A DNA stretch of 64,000 nt from Flavobacteriaceae bacterium. Lineage in GTDB: Bacteria; Bacteroidota; Bacteroidia; Flavobacteriales; Flavobacteriaceae. The notes under the pieces were generated by a model. It had not been told where the DNA came from. It saw only the letters and a list, made by a program, of their open reading frames with translations, and searched no databases. The DNA is taken from positions 1 to 64,000 of the forward strand of contig JABABD010000001.1 in assembly GCA_014238425.1 (NCBI GenBank), written 5' to 3'. The translations under genes and the position numbers were made by a program. Numbering within the stretch: position 1 is the stretch's first letter; each line of letters opens with the position of its first letter. This document shows, in pieces, positions 24,331-33,430 of the stretch.

Positions 24331-25089
24331 ATGAAAAAGTTAACAGCCATAATACCAGCAGGGAATGAGATTCATAATATTGAGGCAGCGATTGCTTCAG
24401 TGCGTTTCGCTGATGAAATTATCGTCGTAGATAGTTACAGTACAGATGGCACTTATGAAAAAGCAAAAGAAGCAGGCGTAACTGTTTTTCAAAGGGAATT
24501 TGATTATGCTGCATCCCAAAAAAATTGGACTATCCCTCAAGCTTCACATGATTGGATATTTCTTTTAGACGCAGATGAACGTGTTTCTGAAGAGCTTAAA
24601 CAAGAAATTCAAGAATTCTTGAAAAATCCATCAAAAAATGATTATGTAGCTTATTGGATTGGTCGACTAAATCATTTTATGGGGCAACGAGTACACTACA
24701 GTGGCTGGCAAAATGATAAGGTAATTAGATTATTTAAGCGAGATTTTTGCAAGTACGAAGACAAGCATGTACATGAAGAAATTATAGCAAACGGAACTGT
24801 TGGTCAACTAAAACAGAAATTATATCACAATACCTACGTGTCATTTGATCATTTTATGCAAAAGATGAATCGTTATGCTACCTGGCAAGCTAAAGATTAT
24901 GATAAAAAGACAGGACGATTGACTCCTTATCATTTTGTCATCAAGCCATTTTGGGGCTTTTTAAAACATTATGTTGTACAAAGCGGATTTCGAGATGGTG
25001 TTGTTGGATTGACAATAGGATATATTCAAGCCTATGCAGTATTTATGCGGTATGTTAAGTTGTGGTTACTCAGACGTGGAAGGGAATAA
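24331..25089 (+). CDS. Glycosyltransferase family 2, WaaE/KdtX-like
   Basis: The 252-residue protein starts with KLTAIIPAGNEIHNIEAAIA and has the family's IIVVDSYSTDGTYEKAKEAG. Further motifs are FDYAASQKNWTIPQA and the DxD-containing FLLDADERVSEEL. KHVHEEI and the final HYVVQSGFRDGVVGL segment are conserved in the WaaE/KdtX group, which adds beta-glucose to LPS inner-core heptose. It is divergent from the preceding GT2 gene with a short shared promoter region, and convergent with the kinase-like gene (2 bases between stops). Confidence 0.92.
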   Translation: MKKLTAIIPAGNEIHNIEAAIASVRFADEIIVVDSYSTDGTYEKAKEAGVTVFQREFDYAASQKNWTIPQASHDWIFLLDADERVSEELKQEIQEFLKNPSKNDYVAYWIGRLNHFMGQRVHYSGWQNDKVIRLFKRDFCKYEDKHVHEEIIANGTVGQLKQKLYHNTYVSFDHFMQKMNRYATWQAKDYDKKTGRLTPYHFVIKPFWGFLKHYVVQSGFRDGVVGLTIGYIQAYAVFMRYVKLWLLRRGRE

Positions 25090-25091
25090 CT

Positions 25092-25847
25092 CTATTTCCA
25101 GAATTTTAATTTTTTCTTTAATCTTTTTTTTCTGTAAAATCTATATTGGAAGTCTTGAGTGTCTCTCCATAAAGTATCAAATATGGTGTCTTCATCTTCG
25201 CTAGACCATTTTGCATATTCATTACTCATGATTCGTACAACAGATTCATGAATTGTTAATTTAGAAAGGTTTTTCATTCGTGTTTCAAAATTCATAGTTT
25301 CGAAACGCATTCTATTTAGATCTACCAAAAAGAATTTAAAATCACCATCATTCAATTGAATGAGTGTGTTTCCAGGCGAATGATCAAGAAAATTAATTCC
25401 CTTGTTATGAAGATCATAGGAGAACCTTGTAAAGGCTCTTAGCAAGTTTTCATGATTTGGAAAATCCAGAGTATCTGTCAATTCTCTAAAAGTTAAATCA
25501 CACTGTAAATGTTCGCTTGCATAATAACTCTCTCCAAAAGTCAATATTGATGGCATCTCAAAATATCCAAATGGTTGAGGAGTACCTACATCCATTTTTA
25601 TTAACTCTTGAGCATATTCAAAAGAACGTTGAGCCTTGGACTTTCTAAAAAAACGATAAACAATTTTATTGACCAGGTTAGGTTTTTTAAAAGATTTGAC
25701 ATTAACAGTGACATCCTTAATACGTATCGTCTTAATAATATTTCGTTCACCATCATTCATCAAGTCTCCATTATTACCAAAATTGGAAATAAATGACTCC
25801 AATTCAGCATTGAACACATTATTATTGGAAGCAAAAACCTTGTTCAT
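25092..25847 (-). CDS. Lipopolysaccharide (Kdo/heptose) kinase-like protein
   Basis: The 251-residue protein belongs to the InaA/WaaP/KdkA family of protein-kinase-like enzymes that phosphorylate LPS inner-core sugars. The catalytic loop appears as FLDHSPGNTLIQ (about 168-179) and the metal-binding segment as FFLVDLNRMRF (about 187-197). A glycine-rich loop is weak, as usual in this family. The N-terminal VNVKSFKKPNLVNKIVYRFF stretch with nearby AQRSFEYAQELIKM fits the beta3-lysine and helix C region. Its place among LPS glycosyltransferase genes supports the assignment. Confidence 0.85.
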   Translation of the reverse strand: MNKVFASNNNVFNAELESFISNFGNNGDLMNDGERNIIKTIRIKDVTVNVKSFKKPNLVNKIVYRFFRKSKAQRSFEYAQELIKMDVGTPQPFGYFEMPSILTFGESYYASEHLQCDLTFRELTDTLDFPNHENLLRAFTRFSYDLHNKGINFLDHSPGNTLIQLNDGDFKFFLVDLNRMRFETMNFETRMKNLSKLTIHESVVRIMSNEYAKWSSEDEDTIFDTLWRDTQDFQYRFYRKKRLKKKLKFWK

Positions 25848-25936
25848 CCTGCGAAATTACAATTAATGCTCATATCTCTCATTCATTTTATTCAATTTAA
25901 AAAGAAGTATTCATCATTTTTTGATTTCTTTGCACT

Positions 25937-27022
25937 ATGTCCAAAACGCATCAGATATTCCTTGAATCTCATAACATCAAGAATTTGAATTTTGGGTTTG
26001 GTCAATTCAACTATCATTTGATAAAGGCCATGCATGAACTCCACGTCGAAAATATTGATATTACTCTTCATGCCAAGGACATCAATAAACTTAGAACTGA
26101 ATTTAGAGATGGTTTCAAGTACAAAAAATACAATTCTTTAAGTCGATATCCTTTTTTCCGAATTAGGAAAAAATATGACCTATGGCATAGCCTGAATCAG
26201 AACATCAAGATAGAACCCTATCATGATATACCATATTTACTAACTGTGCATGATGTTAACTTCATTGAAGAACAATCTAGCGACATGACACACGAACGCA
26301 ATGTAAAGTTCCAGGCTAAGTTAAATAGAAGTCACGCCATAACTTATATATCGAATTATGCTAAGGAATCAACACATCAATATTTCAAGGTTCCTGATGT
26401 TCCTGAATATGTTATTTATAATGGCAATCCGATAAAAGACATTGTTTTGCCAGAAAATCATCTTCCGAAAATTATTACAGAACGTCCTTTCTTATTTAGT
26501 ATTGGTGAGTTTACAGAGCGAAAGAATTTCCATTCGCTCGTAAAGATGTTGCAATTCCTTCCAGATTTTGATCTAATACTGTCAGGCAAAAATGAAACAG
26601 ATTATGCAAAAAACACTTTAGCCAATACCATTAAGACATTGAATCTTGAGAGTCGTGTGCATATTACGGGTAAGATATCAGATCTAGACAAACAATACTA
26701 TTTAAAAAATTGTACGGCTTTCGTATTTCCATCCTTAAGAGAAGGGTTTGGCATACCACCAATCGAGGCCATGCGTTTTGGAAAACCTGTATTTTTGTCA
26801 AACAATACATCATTACCAGAAATAGGTGGTAATCAAGCATTTTATTGGGATTACTATGACCCAGAGTATATGGCAGAAATTATAAAAAACGGTATGGTCG
26901 AATTCAATTCGAATAAAGATTCTTTAACAAAAGAATACATTGTACATGCACAAAGTTTTGATTGGAAAAATGCCGCCAAACAATATATTAAAATCTATAA
27001 ATCCCTCCTTACAAATAATTGA
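25937..27022 (+). CDS. Glycosyltransferase family 4 (GT-B)
   Basis: The enzyme has 361 residues. The C-terminal domain has the GT4 donor-sugar motif FPSLREGFGIPPIEAMRFGK followed by PEIGGNQAFY. FSIGEFTERKNFHSLVKML marks the start of the second Rossmann domain. The acceptor-binding N-terminal half has HDVNFIEEQ. A TTTCTTTG sequence, one base off the TAnnTTTG box, ends 4 bases before the ATG. The acceptor and sugar are unknown. It is followed almost without gap by another glycosyltransferase gene. Confidence 0.9.
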   Translation: MSKTHQIFLESHNIKNLNFGFGQFNYHLIKAMHELHVENIDITLHAKDINKLRTEFRDGFKYKKYNSLSRYPFFRIRKKYDLWHSLNQNIKIEPYHDIPYLLTVHDVNFIEEQSSDMTHERNVKFQAKLNRSHAITYISNYAKESTHQYFKVPDVPEYVIYNGNPIKDIVLPENHLPKIITERPFLFSIGEFTERKNFHSLVKMLQFLPDFDLILSGKNETDYAKNTLANTIKTLNLESRVHITGKISDLDKQYYLKNCTAFVFPSLREGFGIPPIEAMRFGKPVFLSNNTSLPEIGGNQAFYWDYYDPEYMAEIIKNGMVEFNSNKDSLTKEYIVHAQSFDWKNAAKQYIKIYKSLLTNN

Positions 27023-27024
27023 TT

Positions 27025-27930
27025 ATGTACGATATTGCAGTAATCCTTATCAATTACAACACTTCAAAATATACCCTTGAATGCATTCAGTCTATTGTCG
27101 AAAAAACTAGTAGTAGCATATCTTATCAAATAATTGTCGTAGATAACAATTCTGAAATTAATGATTACGATAACCTAAAAAATAATTTTCCTGATAACAA
27201 TAGCATATCACTTCATCGAAGTGTCATTAATACAGGTTTTGGTGGCGGTAATATGTTCGGGACCCAAGAAGCAAGGGCTAAATATCTCTTGTTTATGAAT
27301 AATGATGCTTTATTGTTGAATGACGCCCTTTCGATACTAAAAAACTATATGGACAATCAGCCAGAGGTTGGGCTTTCTAGTGCGCAAAATTATGATGAAG
27401 ACCATAATTTAGTCCCATCATTCGATTACAATAAAGACCTATATAGGTTGGTATTAGGAAGGGGGTTTTTGCAGAAAAAGAATTCAAAAAAATACTATAA
27501 CCGAAAAGAAAAGCACACAAGCCCTATTACAGTAGATTGGGTAAATGGTGCCTTTTTGTTTTTTAGAGCTGAGGCTTTCAATAAAATCGGAGGATTTGAT
27601 ACGAATATATTCTTATACTTTGAGGAAATGGATCTATGTCATCGTTTAAAACTCAATAGCTACAAAACTGTTTTAGTACCAAGTGCAGAAATTTTACACT
27701 ATAAAAGCGTTAGTACTGGTACTTCAAAAAATATTCATATAGAAGCTTTCATTTCGCATTTATATGTTATCAAAAAACATTACGGATTTGTTCATTATAA
27801 TACATTAAGGCTATATTTTATACTCATATTTCTTTTCAAACCTAAAAAATGGTTCTTGATCAAGTATGCCTTAAAAGGGCAAAATCTTTTCGATTCATTA
27901 AAACAAAAGCAAAAAATTAGACCTTACTAG
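27025..27930 (+). CDS. Glycosyltransferase family 2, rhamnosyltransferase-like (WbbL type)
   Basis: This protein of 301 residues starts from ATG 27025, 2 bases after the upstream stop codon. A TTG at 27019 overlapping that stop is an alternative. The N-terminal DIAVILINYNTSKYTLECIQ, the VVDNNS segment and the glycine-rich INTGFGGGNMFG are typical of WbbL-like GT2 enzymes. So are FMNNDALLL, WVNGAFLFFRAEAFNKIGGF and the EEMDLCHRL catalytic segment. It probably adds a deoxyhexose to a surface glycan. The FkbM methyltransferase gene follows 30 bases later. Confidence 0.9.
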   Translation: MYDIAVILINYNTSKYTLECIQSIVEKTSSSISYQIIVVDNNSEINDYDNLKNNFPDNNSISLHRSVINTGFGGGNMFGTQEARAKYLLFMNNDALLLNDALSILKNYMDNQPEVGLSSAQNYDEDHNLVPSFDYNKDLYRLVLGRGFLQKKNSKKYYNRKEKHTSPITVDWVNGAFLFFRAEAFNKIGGFDTNIFLYFEEMDLCHRLKLNSYKTVLVPSAEILHYKSVSTGTSKNIHIEAFISHLYVIKKHYGFVHYNTLRLYFILIFLFKPKKWFLIKYALKGQNLFDSLKQKQKIRPY

Positions 27931-27960
27931 TTTAAATTTGCAATTATAATAATCTCACAA

Positions 27961-28806
27961 ATGAAAAGAAGAATAAAGTATTTTTTTAAAAACCTAAAAT
28001 CCAGAAAAAGATTAAAGGTTTTTGGACCACATGCCAAAGGCATTATCTTCGAATCTGAAAATGGTTTAATTTCTCTTCCAATTGGTGACACCACAATTGG
28101 CAAGGGCCTAGGGTTTAAAGGCCAATGGGATATTAAAGAGATTAATAAAATAATTGATATTTGTGACGATACTGATGTCATTTATGTAATTGGGACTCAT
28201 GTCGGTACATTGTTAATACCTCTAGCAAAAAAGGTGAAGCAAATAGTTGGTTATGAAGCAAATGAAAATACCTATAATTATATGCAAATGAATTTGCGTT
28301 TGAATCAGGTTAATAATGCAACTCTTTACAATTATGCAGTAGGTGATGAAAAGAAGGAAGTAATGTTCTATCAAAATAAAGTCAATACTGGCGGAAGTAA
28401 AATTATGCCAATCAAAGACTCCATTCTTTATAATTACGATAATCCTAACAAGGTTCTTGTTCAAATGATAGTTCTGGACAATCATGCTAATGAACAACAA
28501 TTACCTCAGCCTGATGGTTTTATAATGGATATTGAAGGTGCAGAATACTTTGCTCTCAAAGGAATGCAGAAAAGCTTAAGTAAAGTAAAGTTTTTGTATG
28601 TTGAATATGTGCCACATCACCTTGAGAATGTTTCTAATGTAAGCAATGAAGATTTTTTAAATCTCATAACGCCTCATTTTAATAAGGCCACGTTCTTGAA
28701 AAAAAATACGATTATTTCATTTCAGAAGGGTACATCAGAATTATTAAACTATTTAAATAATTTACAAGAAAAAGGAAATGCTGAGGATATACTATTTGAA
28801 CGTTGA
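27961..28806 (+). CDS. FkbM-family methyltransferase
   Basis: The S-adenosylmethionine-dependent methyltransferase has 281 residues. The SAM-binding core lies in the middle: VIYVIGTHVGTLLIPLAKKV, then IVGYEANENTYNYMQMNL with an acidic residue that would bind the ribose. Characteristic of FkbM are DGFIMDIEGAEYFALKGM and the following KFLYVEYVPHHL. The first glycine-rich loop reads IGTHVGT, an atypical version of the usual GANIG. It likely O-methylates a sugar of the surface glycan made by the neighbouring glycosyltransferases. Confidence 0.88.
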   Translation: MKRRIKYFFKNLKSRKRLKVFGPHAKGIIFESENGLISLPIGDTTIGKGLGFKGQWDIKEINKIIDICDDTDVIYVIGTHVGTLLIPLAKKVKQIVGYEANENTYNYMQMNLRLNQVNNATLYNYAVGDEKKEVMFYQNKVNTGGSKIMPIKDSILYNYDNPNKVLVQMIVLDNHANEQQLPQPDGFIMDIEGAEYFALKGMQKSLSKVKFLYVEYVPHHLENVSNVSNEDFLNLITPHFNKATFLKKNTIISFQKGTSELLNYLNNLQEKGNAEDILFER

Positions 28807-28856
28807 ATTAAAATCCAATCGCAAAAAATATATCTTAAATTAAACAATCTGACTAA

Positions 28857-29846
28857 ATGAGTAAATCTAATTCAACTTTGAGTAAGTCATGTAAAGTTTG
28901 TGGTAATAAGGAACATAATGAGGCTTATGTCGCCAAGGAAATGATGTATGGCCTTAGAGAACAGTTCGATTATTTTCAATGTGGTCAGTGCGAATGCCTG
29001 CAAATTGTAGACATTTTGGAGGATATGTCAAAATATTACCCTCAAAACTACTATAGTTTTTCAAAATATAATGGCAAGGCTTTTTTAGGTCTTTCAGGAT
29101 GGCTAAAGAAAAAACGATACGAATTCACGATTTTTGATAAATCCTCTTCAAGAAAGCTGTTCCTCAAGATTGCAGGAAAAAAAGGATATGATATTTTCAC
29201 ACAAATAGACATTAATAAAACAAGTAGAATCTTAGATGTAGGTTGTGGTAACGGAGAGCATTTTCTTTATCCAATGGCAGAAATGGGATTTACTGATTTA
29301 ATAGGTTGTGATCCGTATATCAATGAAGACATTCGATATGACAATGGATTAGAAATTAAAAAACTAGATATCCTAGACATAAACGGGACCTTTGATTTAA
29401 TCACATATCATCACGCATTTGAGCATCTGCCAAATCCACAGGATAACTTAAAGAAAGTGAGTGAGTTATTATCTGATGAAGGTATTTGCGTAATTCGAAT
29501 CCCCACGGTTTCATCCTATGCATGGGAACACTACAAAACGGATTGGGTCCAATTTGATGCGCCAAGGCATTTTTTCCTGCATTCTAAAAAAAGCATTGAA
29601 ATCCTTGCCCAAGAACAAAATATGGAATTATTTGATGTTGTTTACGACTCTACTCATTTTCAATTTACAGGTAGTGAGATGTATAAGAAAGACATCCCAT
29701 TAAAAGATTTTAGATTAAAGAATGTAAAGAAAATGATAAAGAAGAAGAAGTCTGACTATAATAAGCAAGCAAAATTATTGAATAAAGAAAATCGAGGCGA
29801 TCAAGCCGCTTTCTTCTTAAGGAAAAAACGGCTTGATCGTGAGTGA
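28857..29846 (+). CDS. Class I SAM-dependent methyltransferase with N-terminal Cys4 module
   Basis: The 329-residue protein begins with four cysteines in two pairs (CKVCGN and CGQCECL, about residues 12-45), probably a zinc-binding module. The methyltransferase core follows: RILDVGCGNGEHFLYPMAEM, LIGCDPYI, and LITYHHAFEHLPNPQDNLKK. A C-terminal part of about 100 residues is basic. This layout is common in glycan loci for sugar C- or O-methylation. It ends overlapping the start of the threonylcarbamoyl-AMP synthase gene. Confidence 0.88.
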   Translation: MSKSNSTLSKSCKVCGNKEHNEAYVAKEMMYGLREQFDYFQCGQCECLQIVDILEDMSKYYPQNYYSFSKYNGKAFLGLSGWLKKKRYEFTIFDKSSSRKLFLKIAGKKGYDIFTQIDINKTSRILDVGCGNGEHFLYPMAEMGFTDLIGCDPYINEDIRYDNGLEIKKLDILDINGTFDLITYHHAFEHLPNPQDNLKKVSELLSDEGICVIRIPTVSSYAWEHYKTDWVQFDAPRHFFLHSKKSIEILAQEQNMELFDVVYDSTHFQFTGSEMYKKDIPLKDFRLKNVKKMIKKKKSDYNKQAKLLNKENRGDQAAFFLRKKRLDRE

Positions 29847-30411
29847 CAATTTAAACACTATTATCGAAGAAACCTTGTTTCACCTAAAAAAAGGAGGACT
29901 TATACTCTATCCTACAGATACGGTATGGGGCATAGGCTGTGACGCTACTAATTTTGAGGCTATAGAAAAATTATACAATCTTAAAAAACGAAAGGAATCT
30001 AAAGCATTCATATGCCTAGTAAATAATTTTGGGATGCTTGAAAGACATGTCGATAACGTTCCGAATATTGCATACAATATCTTAGAACTTGCGGTAAAAC
30101 CAACGACAATTATTTACGACAAACCAGCTGGAATAGCCGAAAACTTAGTTTCTGAAGATAATACATTAGCAATTAGAGTGACAACTGACGAGTTTTGCCA
30201 AAAATTGATTCGCTATTTAGGAAAACCCATTGTTTCTACATCTGCCAATATTACAGGTAAAACCACACCAAAAAGCTTTGGAGAAATATCAGAGGAAGTT
30301 TTAAAAGGTGTGGACTATATTGTAAATTTACAGCACGAAAAAAAAACATCTAATCCTTCAGCAATTATAAAGCTAGGTAACGATGGCAAGGTGCAAATTA
30401 TACGTGAATAA
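29833..30411 (+). CDS. L-threonylcarbamoyladenylate synthase (Sua5/YciO/YrdC family)
   Basis: The enzyme makes threonylcarbamoyl-AMP from threonine, bicarbonate and ATP, the first step of the t6A37 modification of tRNAs. In 192 residues it shows GGLILYPTDTVWGIGCDATN, the LKKRKESKAFICLV loop with the conserved KRK, and KPIVSTSANITGKTTP. It lacks the C-terminal Sua5 domain and so resembles TsaC. Start is TTG 29833 or, equally likely, GTG 29839. Either overlaps the end of the methyltransferase gene, implying translational coupling. Confidence 0.93.
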   Translation: MIVSDNLNTIIEETLFHLKKGGLILYPTDTVWGIGCDATNFEAIEKLYNLKKRKESKAFICLVNNFGMLERHVDNVPNIAYNILELAVKPTTIIYDKPAGIAENLVSEDNTLAIRVTTDEFCQKLIRYLGKPIVSTSANITGKTTPKSFGEISEEVLKGVDYIVNLQHEKKTSNPSAIIKLGNDGKVQIIRE

Positions 30412-30443
30412 CATCTCAATTTAATTGGCAGGGTATTTTCAAA

Positions 30444-31859
30444 ATGAACTACAAAGAAGCCTTAAAAAACGATATTTTTACAATCATTTCTAAATCTGCT
30501 GAAGAACTTAGACTAGATAGTTATGTTATAGGTGGTTTTGTACGTGACCTCGTTCTAAAAAGAGGTACTCATAAAGATATTGACATAGTAGCTATAGGAA
30601 GTGGTATTGAACTTGCAAAGCAAGTATCAAAGAATATCCAAGGGCATCCAAAAGTTCAGATTTTCAAAACTTATGGCACGGCCATGTTGAAATACCAAGA
30701 TATAGAAATTGAATTTGTTGGAGCCAGAAAAGAATCTTATAATCATGACAGCAGAAATCCTTTAGTAGAAAATGGCACGCTACAAGACGATCAAAATCGT
30801 CGTGATTTTACTATCAATGCATTAGCACTTAATCTCAGTAAGTCGAATTTTGGAGACTTACTGGATCCATTTAATGGTATTGACGATTTAAGCAAAAAAA
30901 TCATTCGAACACCACTAAATCCAGACATCACCTATTCTGATGACCCTTTGCGTATGCTTCGAGCTATTCGTTTTGCTACCCAGTTAGGGTTTATAATTGA
31001 AGATGAATCTTTAAAAGCGATTACTCGAAATAGTGAACGTATTAAAATCATTACCAATGAACGCATTGTTACAGAGTTACATAAAATATTAGAATCTGAT
31101 GTGCCTTCAATTGGGTTTCTCTTGCTAGAGAAAACAGGTTTATTAAAGCACATTCTTCCAGAACTTACAGCTCTAAAAGGCATAGATGAAATAGAAGGGC
31201 AACGGCATAAAGACAATTTCTATCACACTCTAGAAGTTGTCGATAATATTTGTAAACATACTGATGATGTATGGTTACGTTGGGCAGCATTGTTGCACGA
31301 TATTGGGAAAGCACCAACAAAGAAATTCCATAAAAAAATCGGCTGGACGTTTCATGGACACGAATTTAAGGGATCGAAAATGGTTTATTTCTTATTCAAA
31401 AGGCTCAAAATGCCATTGAATGATAAGATGAAATTTGTTCAAAAAATGGTACTTATGAGTTCTAGGCCTATCATCTTAGCAGAAGATATGGTTACTGATT
31501 CTGCCGTTAGGAGATTAGTATTCGATGCCGGTGATTATGTAGAAGATCTAATGACACTTTGTGAAGCAGATATAACAACTAAAAACCCCAATAAATTTAA
31601 AAAATATCATAATAACTTTAAGGTTGTTCGCGAGAAAATCGTTGAAGTAGAAGAACGTGACCATATCCGAAATTTTCAACCTCCAATTACTGGTGAAGAG
31701 ATTATGAAAACCTTCGATTTAAGACCATCGAGAGAAATTGGCATCATAAAAGAAATCATAAAAGAGGCCATTCTTGAAGGTGTAATAGTTAACGAACACG
31801 AAGCAGCTTATGAATTGATGCTAAAAGAGGGTGAAAAATTAGGATTAAAAAGAGCATGA
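30444..31859 (+). CDS. cca: CCA-adding tRNA nucleotidyltransferase with HD domain
   Basis: This 471-residue class-II nucleotidyltransferase builds or repairs the 3-prime CCA end of tRNAs. The head domain shows YVIGGFVRDLVLKRGTHKD with the DID catalytic carboxylates just after. NRRDFTINALALNLS and DDPLRMLRAIRFATQLGF are the neck and base-recognition motifs. Residues from about 260 form an HD phosphohydrolase domain (LLHDIGKAP). The heme A synthase gene starts on the ATGA overlapping its stop codon, so the two are translationally coupled. Confidence 0.93.
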   Translation: MNYKEALKNDIFTIISKSAEELRLDSYVIGGFVRDLVLKRGTHKDIDIVAIGSGIELAKQVSKNIQGHPKVQIFKTYGTAMLKYQDIEIEFVGARKESYNHDSRNPLVENGTLQDDQNRRDFTINALALNLSKSNFGDLLDPFNGIDDLSKKIIRTPLNPDITYSDDPLRMLRAIRFATQLGFIIEDESLKAITRNSERIKIITNERIVTELHKILESDVPSIGFLLLEKTGLLKHILPELTALKGIDEIEGQRHKDNFYHTLEVVDNICKHTDDVWLRWAALLHDIGKAPTKKFHKKIGWTFHGHEFKGSKMVYFLFKRLKMPLNDKMKFVQKMVLMSSRPIILAEDMVTDSAVRRLVFDAGDYVEDLMTLCEADITTKNPNKFKKYHNNFKVVREKIVEVEERDHIRNFQPPITGEEIMKTFDLRPSREIGIIKEIIKEAILEGVIVNEHEAAYELMLKEGEKLGLKRA

Positions 31860-32872
31860 AAAAGGATAATAACAAAGTAATTTATTGGCTGTTAATAGGA
31901 TGCTTACTTATCTTCATCATGGTCGTTGTTGGCGGTATTACTAGGCTCACACATTCGGGGCTCTCAATATCTAATTATAAGCTTATTTCTGGAACCATTC
32001 CTCCAATGAATGTAACAGAATGGCAAACAGTTTTTGACTTGTACAAGCAATATCCTGAATATCAAAAACTGAATACTAATTTTACATTACAAGATTTTAA
32101 GGGTATTTATTTCTGGGAGTGGCTTCATCGTGTTATTGGAAGATTTATAGGTCTTGTATTCTTTTTACCATTCTTATACTTCCTAATTACAAAACAACTA
32201 TCAAAGTCAACCATAAAAAAGTCCATTGTCCTTCTATGCTTAGGAGCTTTTCAAGGATTCTTAGGTTGGTATATGGTAAAAAGTGGATTGGTAGATAGAC
32301 CTGACGTTAGTCATTATAGGTTAGCAGCTCATCTTACCATAGCATTTATAACATTTGCTTATACCTTTTGGGTGGCCTTGGATCTAATGTTTCCAAATAA
32401 GAAGCAAATCAGTGCATCTTTCAGGAATTTAATACGCATTGGATTGGCTGTTCTTTTAATACAAATTATATACGGTGCCTTTGTAGCCGGTTTAGATGCT
32501 GGTTTTATCCATAATCACTGGCCAATGATGAGCGAAGGAAAATTTATGCATGAAACCGTTTATAGCGAGCAAAGTCCTATGCTCAAAAATTTTATTGAAG
32601 GCAAAAGTGGCGTTCAATTTATACATAGAATACTAGCATATGCTGTAGTTTTATTGATTATAATTATTTGGAGAAAATCAAAGAAAATTAACTTAAGTCA
32701 ATATCAGTCAAAAGGTATAAATATGCTTTTGGTAATGGTTGGAATTCAATTTTTATTAGGTGTACTTACTCTTATGTTACACGTACCTGTTTGGTTGGGA
32801 GTCGCTCACCAGGTTGGTGCATTTTTCTTATTGACCACCATGACATTTACACTGCATCGTTTCAGCAAATAA
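31856..32872 (+). CDS. ctaA: Heme A synthase (COX15/CtaA family)
   Basis: The multipass membrane enzyme of 338 residues oxidises the C8 methyl of heme O to the formyl of heme A for cytochrome oxidase. The N-terminal VVVGGITRLTHSGLSISNYK, the WEWLHRVIGRFIG histidine motif, HYRLAAHLTIAF, GLDAGFIHNHWPMM, and FIHRILAYAV are all COX15-type hallmarks. So is the late VAHQVGAFFLL. Eight membrane segments are seen, the number expected. Its start overlaps the cca stop by 4 bases. Confidence 0.95.
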   Translation: MKKDNNKVIYWLLIGCLLIFIMVVVGGITRLTHSGLSISNYKLISGTIPPMNVTEWQTVFDLYKQYPEYQKLNTNFTLQDFKGIYFWEWLHRVIGRFIGLVFFLPFLYFLITKQLSKSTIKKSIVLLCLGAFQGFLGWYMVKSGLVDRPDVSHYRLAAHLTIAFITFAYTFWVALDLMFPNKKQISASFRNLIRIGLAVLLIQIIYGAFVAGLDAGFIHNHWPMMSEGKFMHETVYSEQSPMLKNFIEGKSGVQFIHRILAYAVVLLIIIIWRKSKKINLSQYQSKGINMLLVMVGIQFLLGVLTLMLHVPVWLGVAHQVGAFFLLTTMTFTLHRFSK

Positions 32873-32884
32873 TCTTAAAAAGCA

Positions 32885-32892
32885 TACCTTTG
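32885..32892 (+). promoter_or_regulatory. -7 promoter box for the pRiA4b ORF-3-like gene
   Basis: TACCTTTG fits TAnnTTTG and ends 19 bases before the ATG at 32912. A two-codon open frame (ATG AAC TAA) starting at 32904 overlaps the leader and is probably incidental. Confidence 0.55.
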
Positions 32893-32911
32893 TAACCTCA
32901 ACTATGAACTA

Positions 32912-33430
32912 ATGATCTATAGATTCAGAATCATACTAGATAATGACACGGAAGACGATATTTTCCGTGATATTGAAATTCGTGAAAGCGATACGCTTGA
33001 AGATCTCCATAATGTCATCACGCAGTCTTTTGGATTTGATGGTTCTGAAATGGCCTCCTTTTATATTAGTGATGAAACCTGGAATCAAGGTGAAGAAATT
33101 TCTCTGTTCGATATGAGTGGTGGCGTAGATTCTGTGAGAATGATGAATGAAACCATTATTAGCGATGTGGTTTTCGAACTTCAGCCAAAGCTTATATACA
33201 TATACGATTTCTTAAACTTGTGGACGTTTTTAGTAGAACTGGCTGAAATAGTTGAAATTAACGATGGCATGGACTACCCAAATCTCATGTTCGTCCACGG
33301 GCAAGTTCCAGATGAAGCACCAGAAAAATCATTTGAAGCTGATGATGATGATGACTTTTCATCTGAATTTGAGGATGGAATAGACACAGACGATTATGAT
33401 GATCTAGAGTTCGATGAGAACTGGAATTAA
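32912..33430 (+). CDS. pRiA4b ORF-3-like (IS1096 TnpR-like) domain protein
   Basis: The 172-residue protein opens as YRFRIILDNDTEDDIFRDIE, then DTLEDLHNVITQSFGFDGSE and ASFYISDETWNQGEEISLFD. This is the pattern of the PRiA4_ORF3 domain, a small alpha+beta fold. The C-terminal 30 residues are almost entirely Asp and Glu. The name comes from a plasmid gene, but in Flavobacteriaceae it is a chromosomal protein, and nothing here points to a mobile element. The function is unknown. Its stop codon overlaps that of the convergent gene within the tetranucleotide TTAA. Confidence 0.8.
   Translation: MIYRFRIILDNDTEDDIFRDIEIRESDTLEDLHNVITQSFGFDGSEMASFYISDETWNQGEEISLFDMSGGVDSVRMMNETIISDVVFELQPKLIYIYDFLNLWTFLVELAEIVEINDGMDYPNLMFVHGQVPDEAPEKSFEADDDDDFSSEFEDGIDTDDYDDLEFDENWN

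Noticed and set aside
32912..33430. Possible insertion-sequence passenger because of the IS1096/pRiA4b family name
   Set aside because: No transposase, terminal inverted repeats or target duplications flank the gene. The name only reflects where the family was first found.
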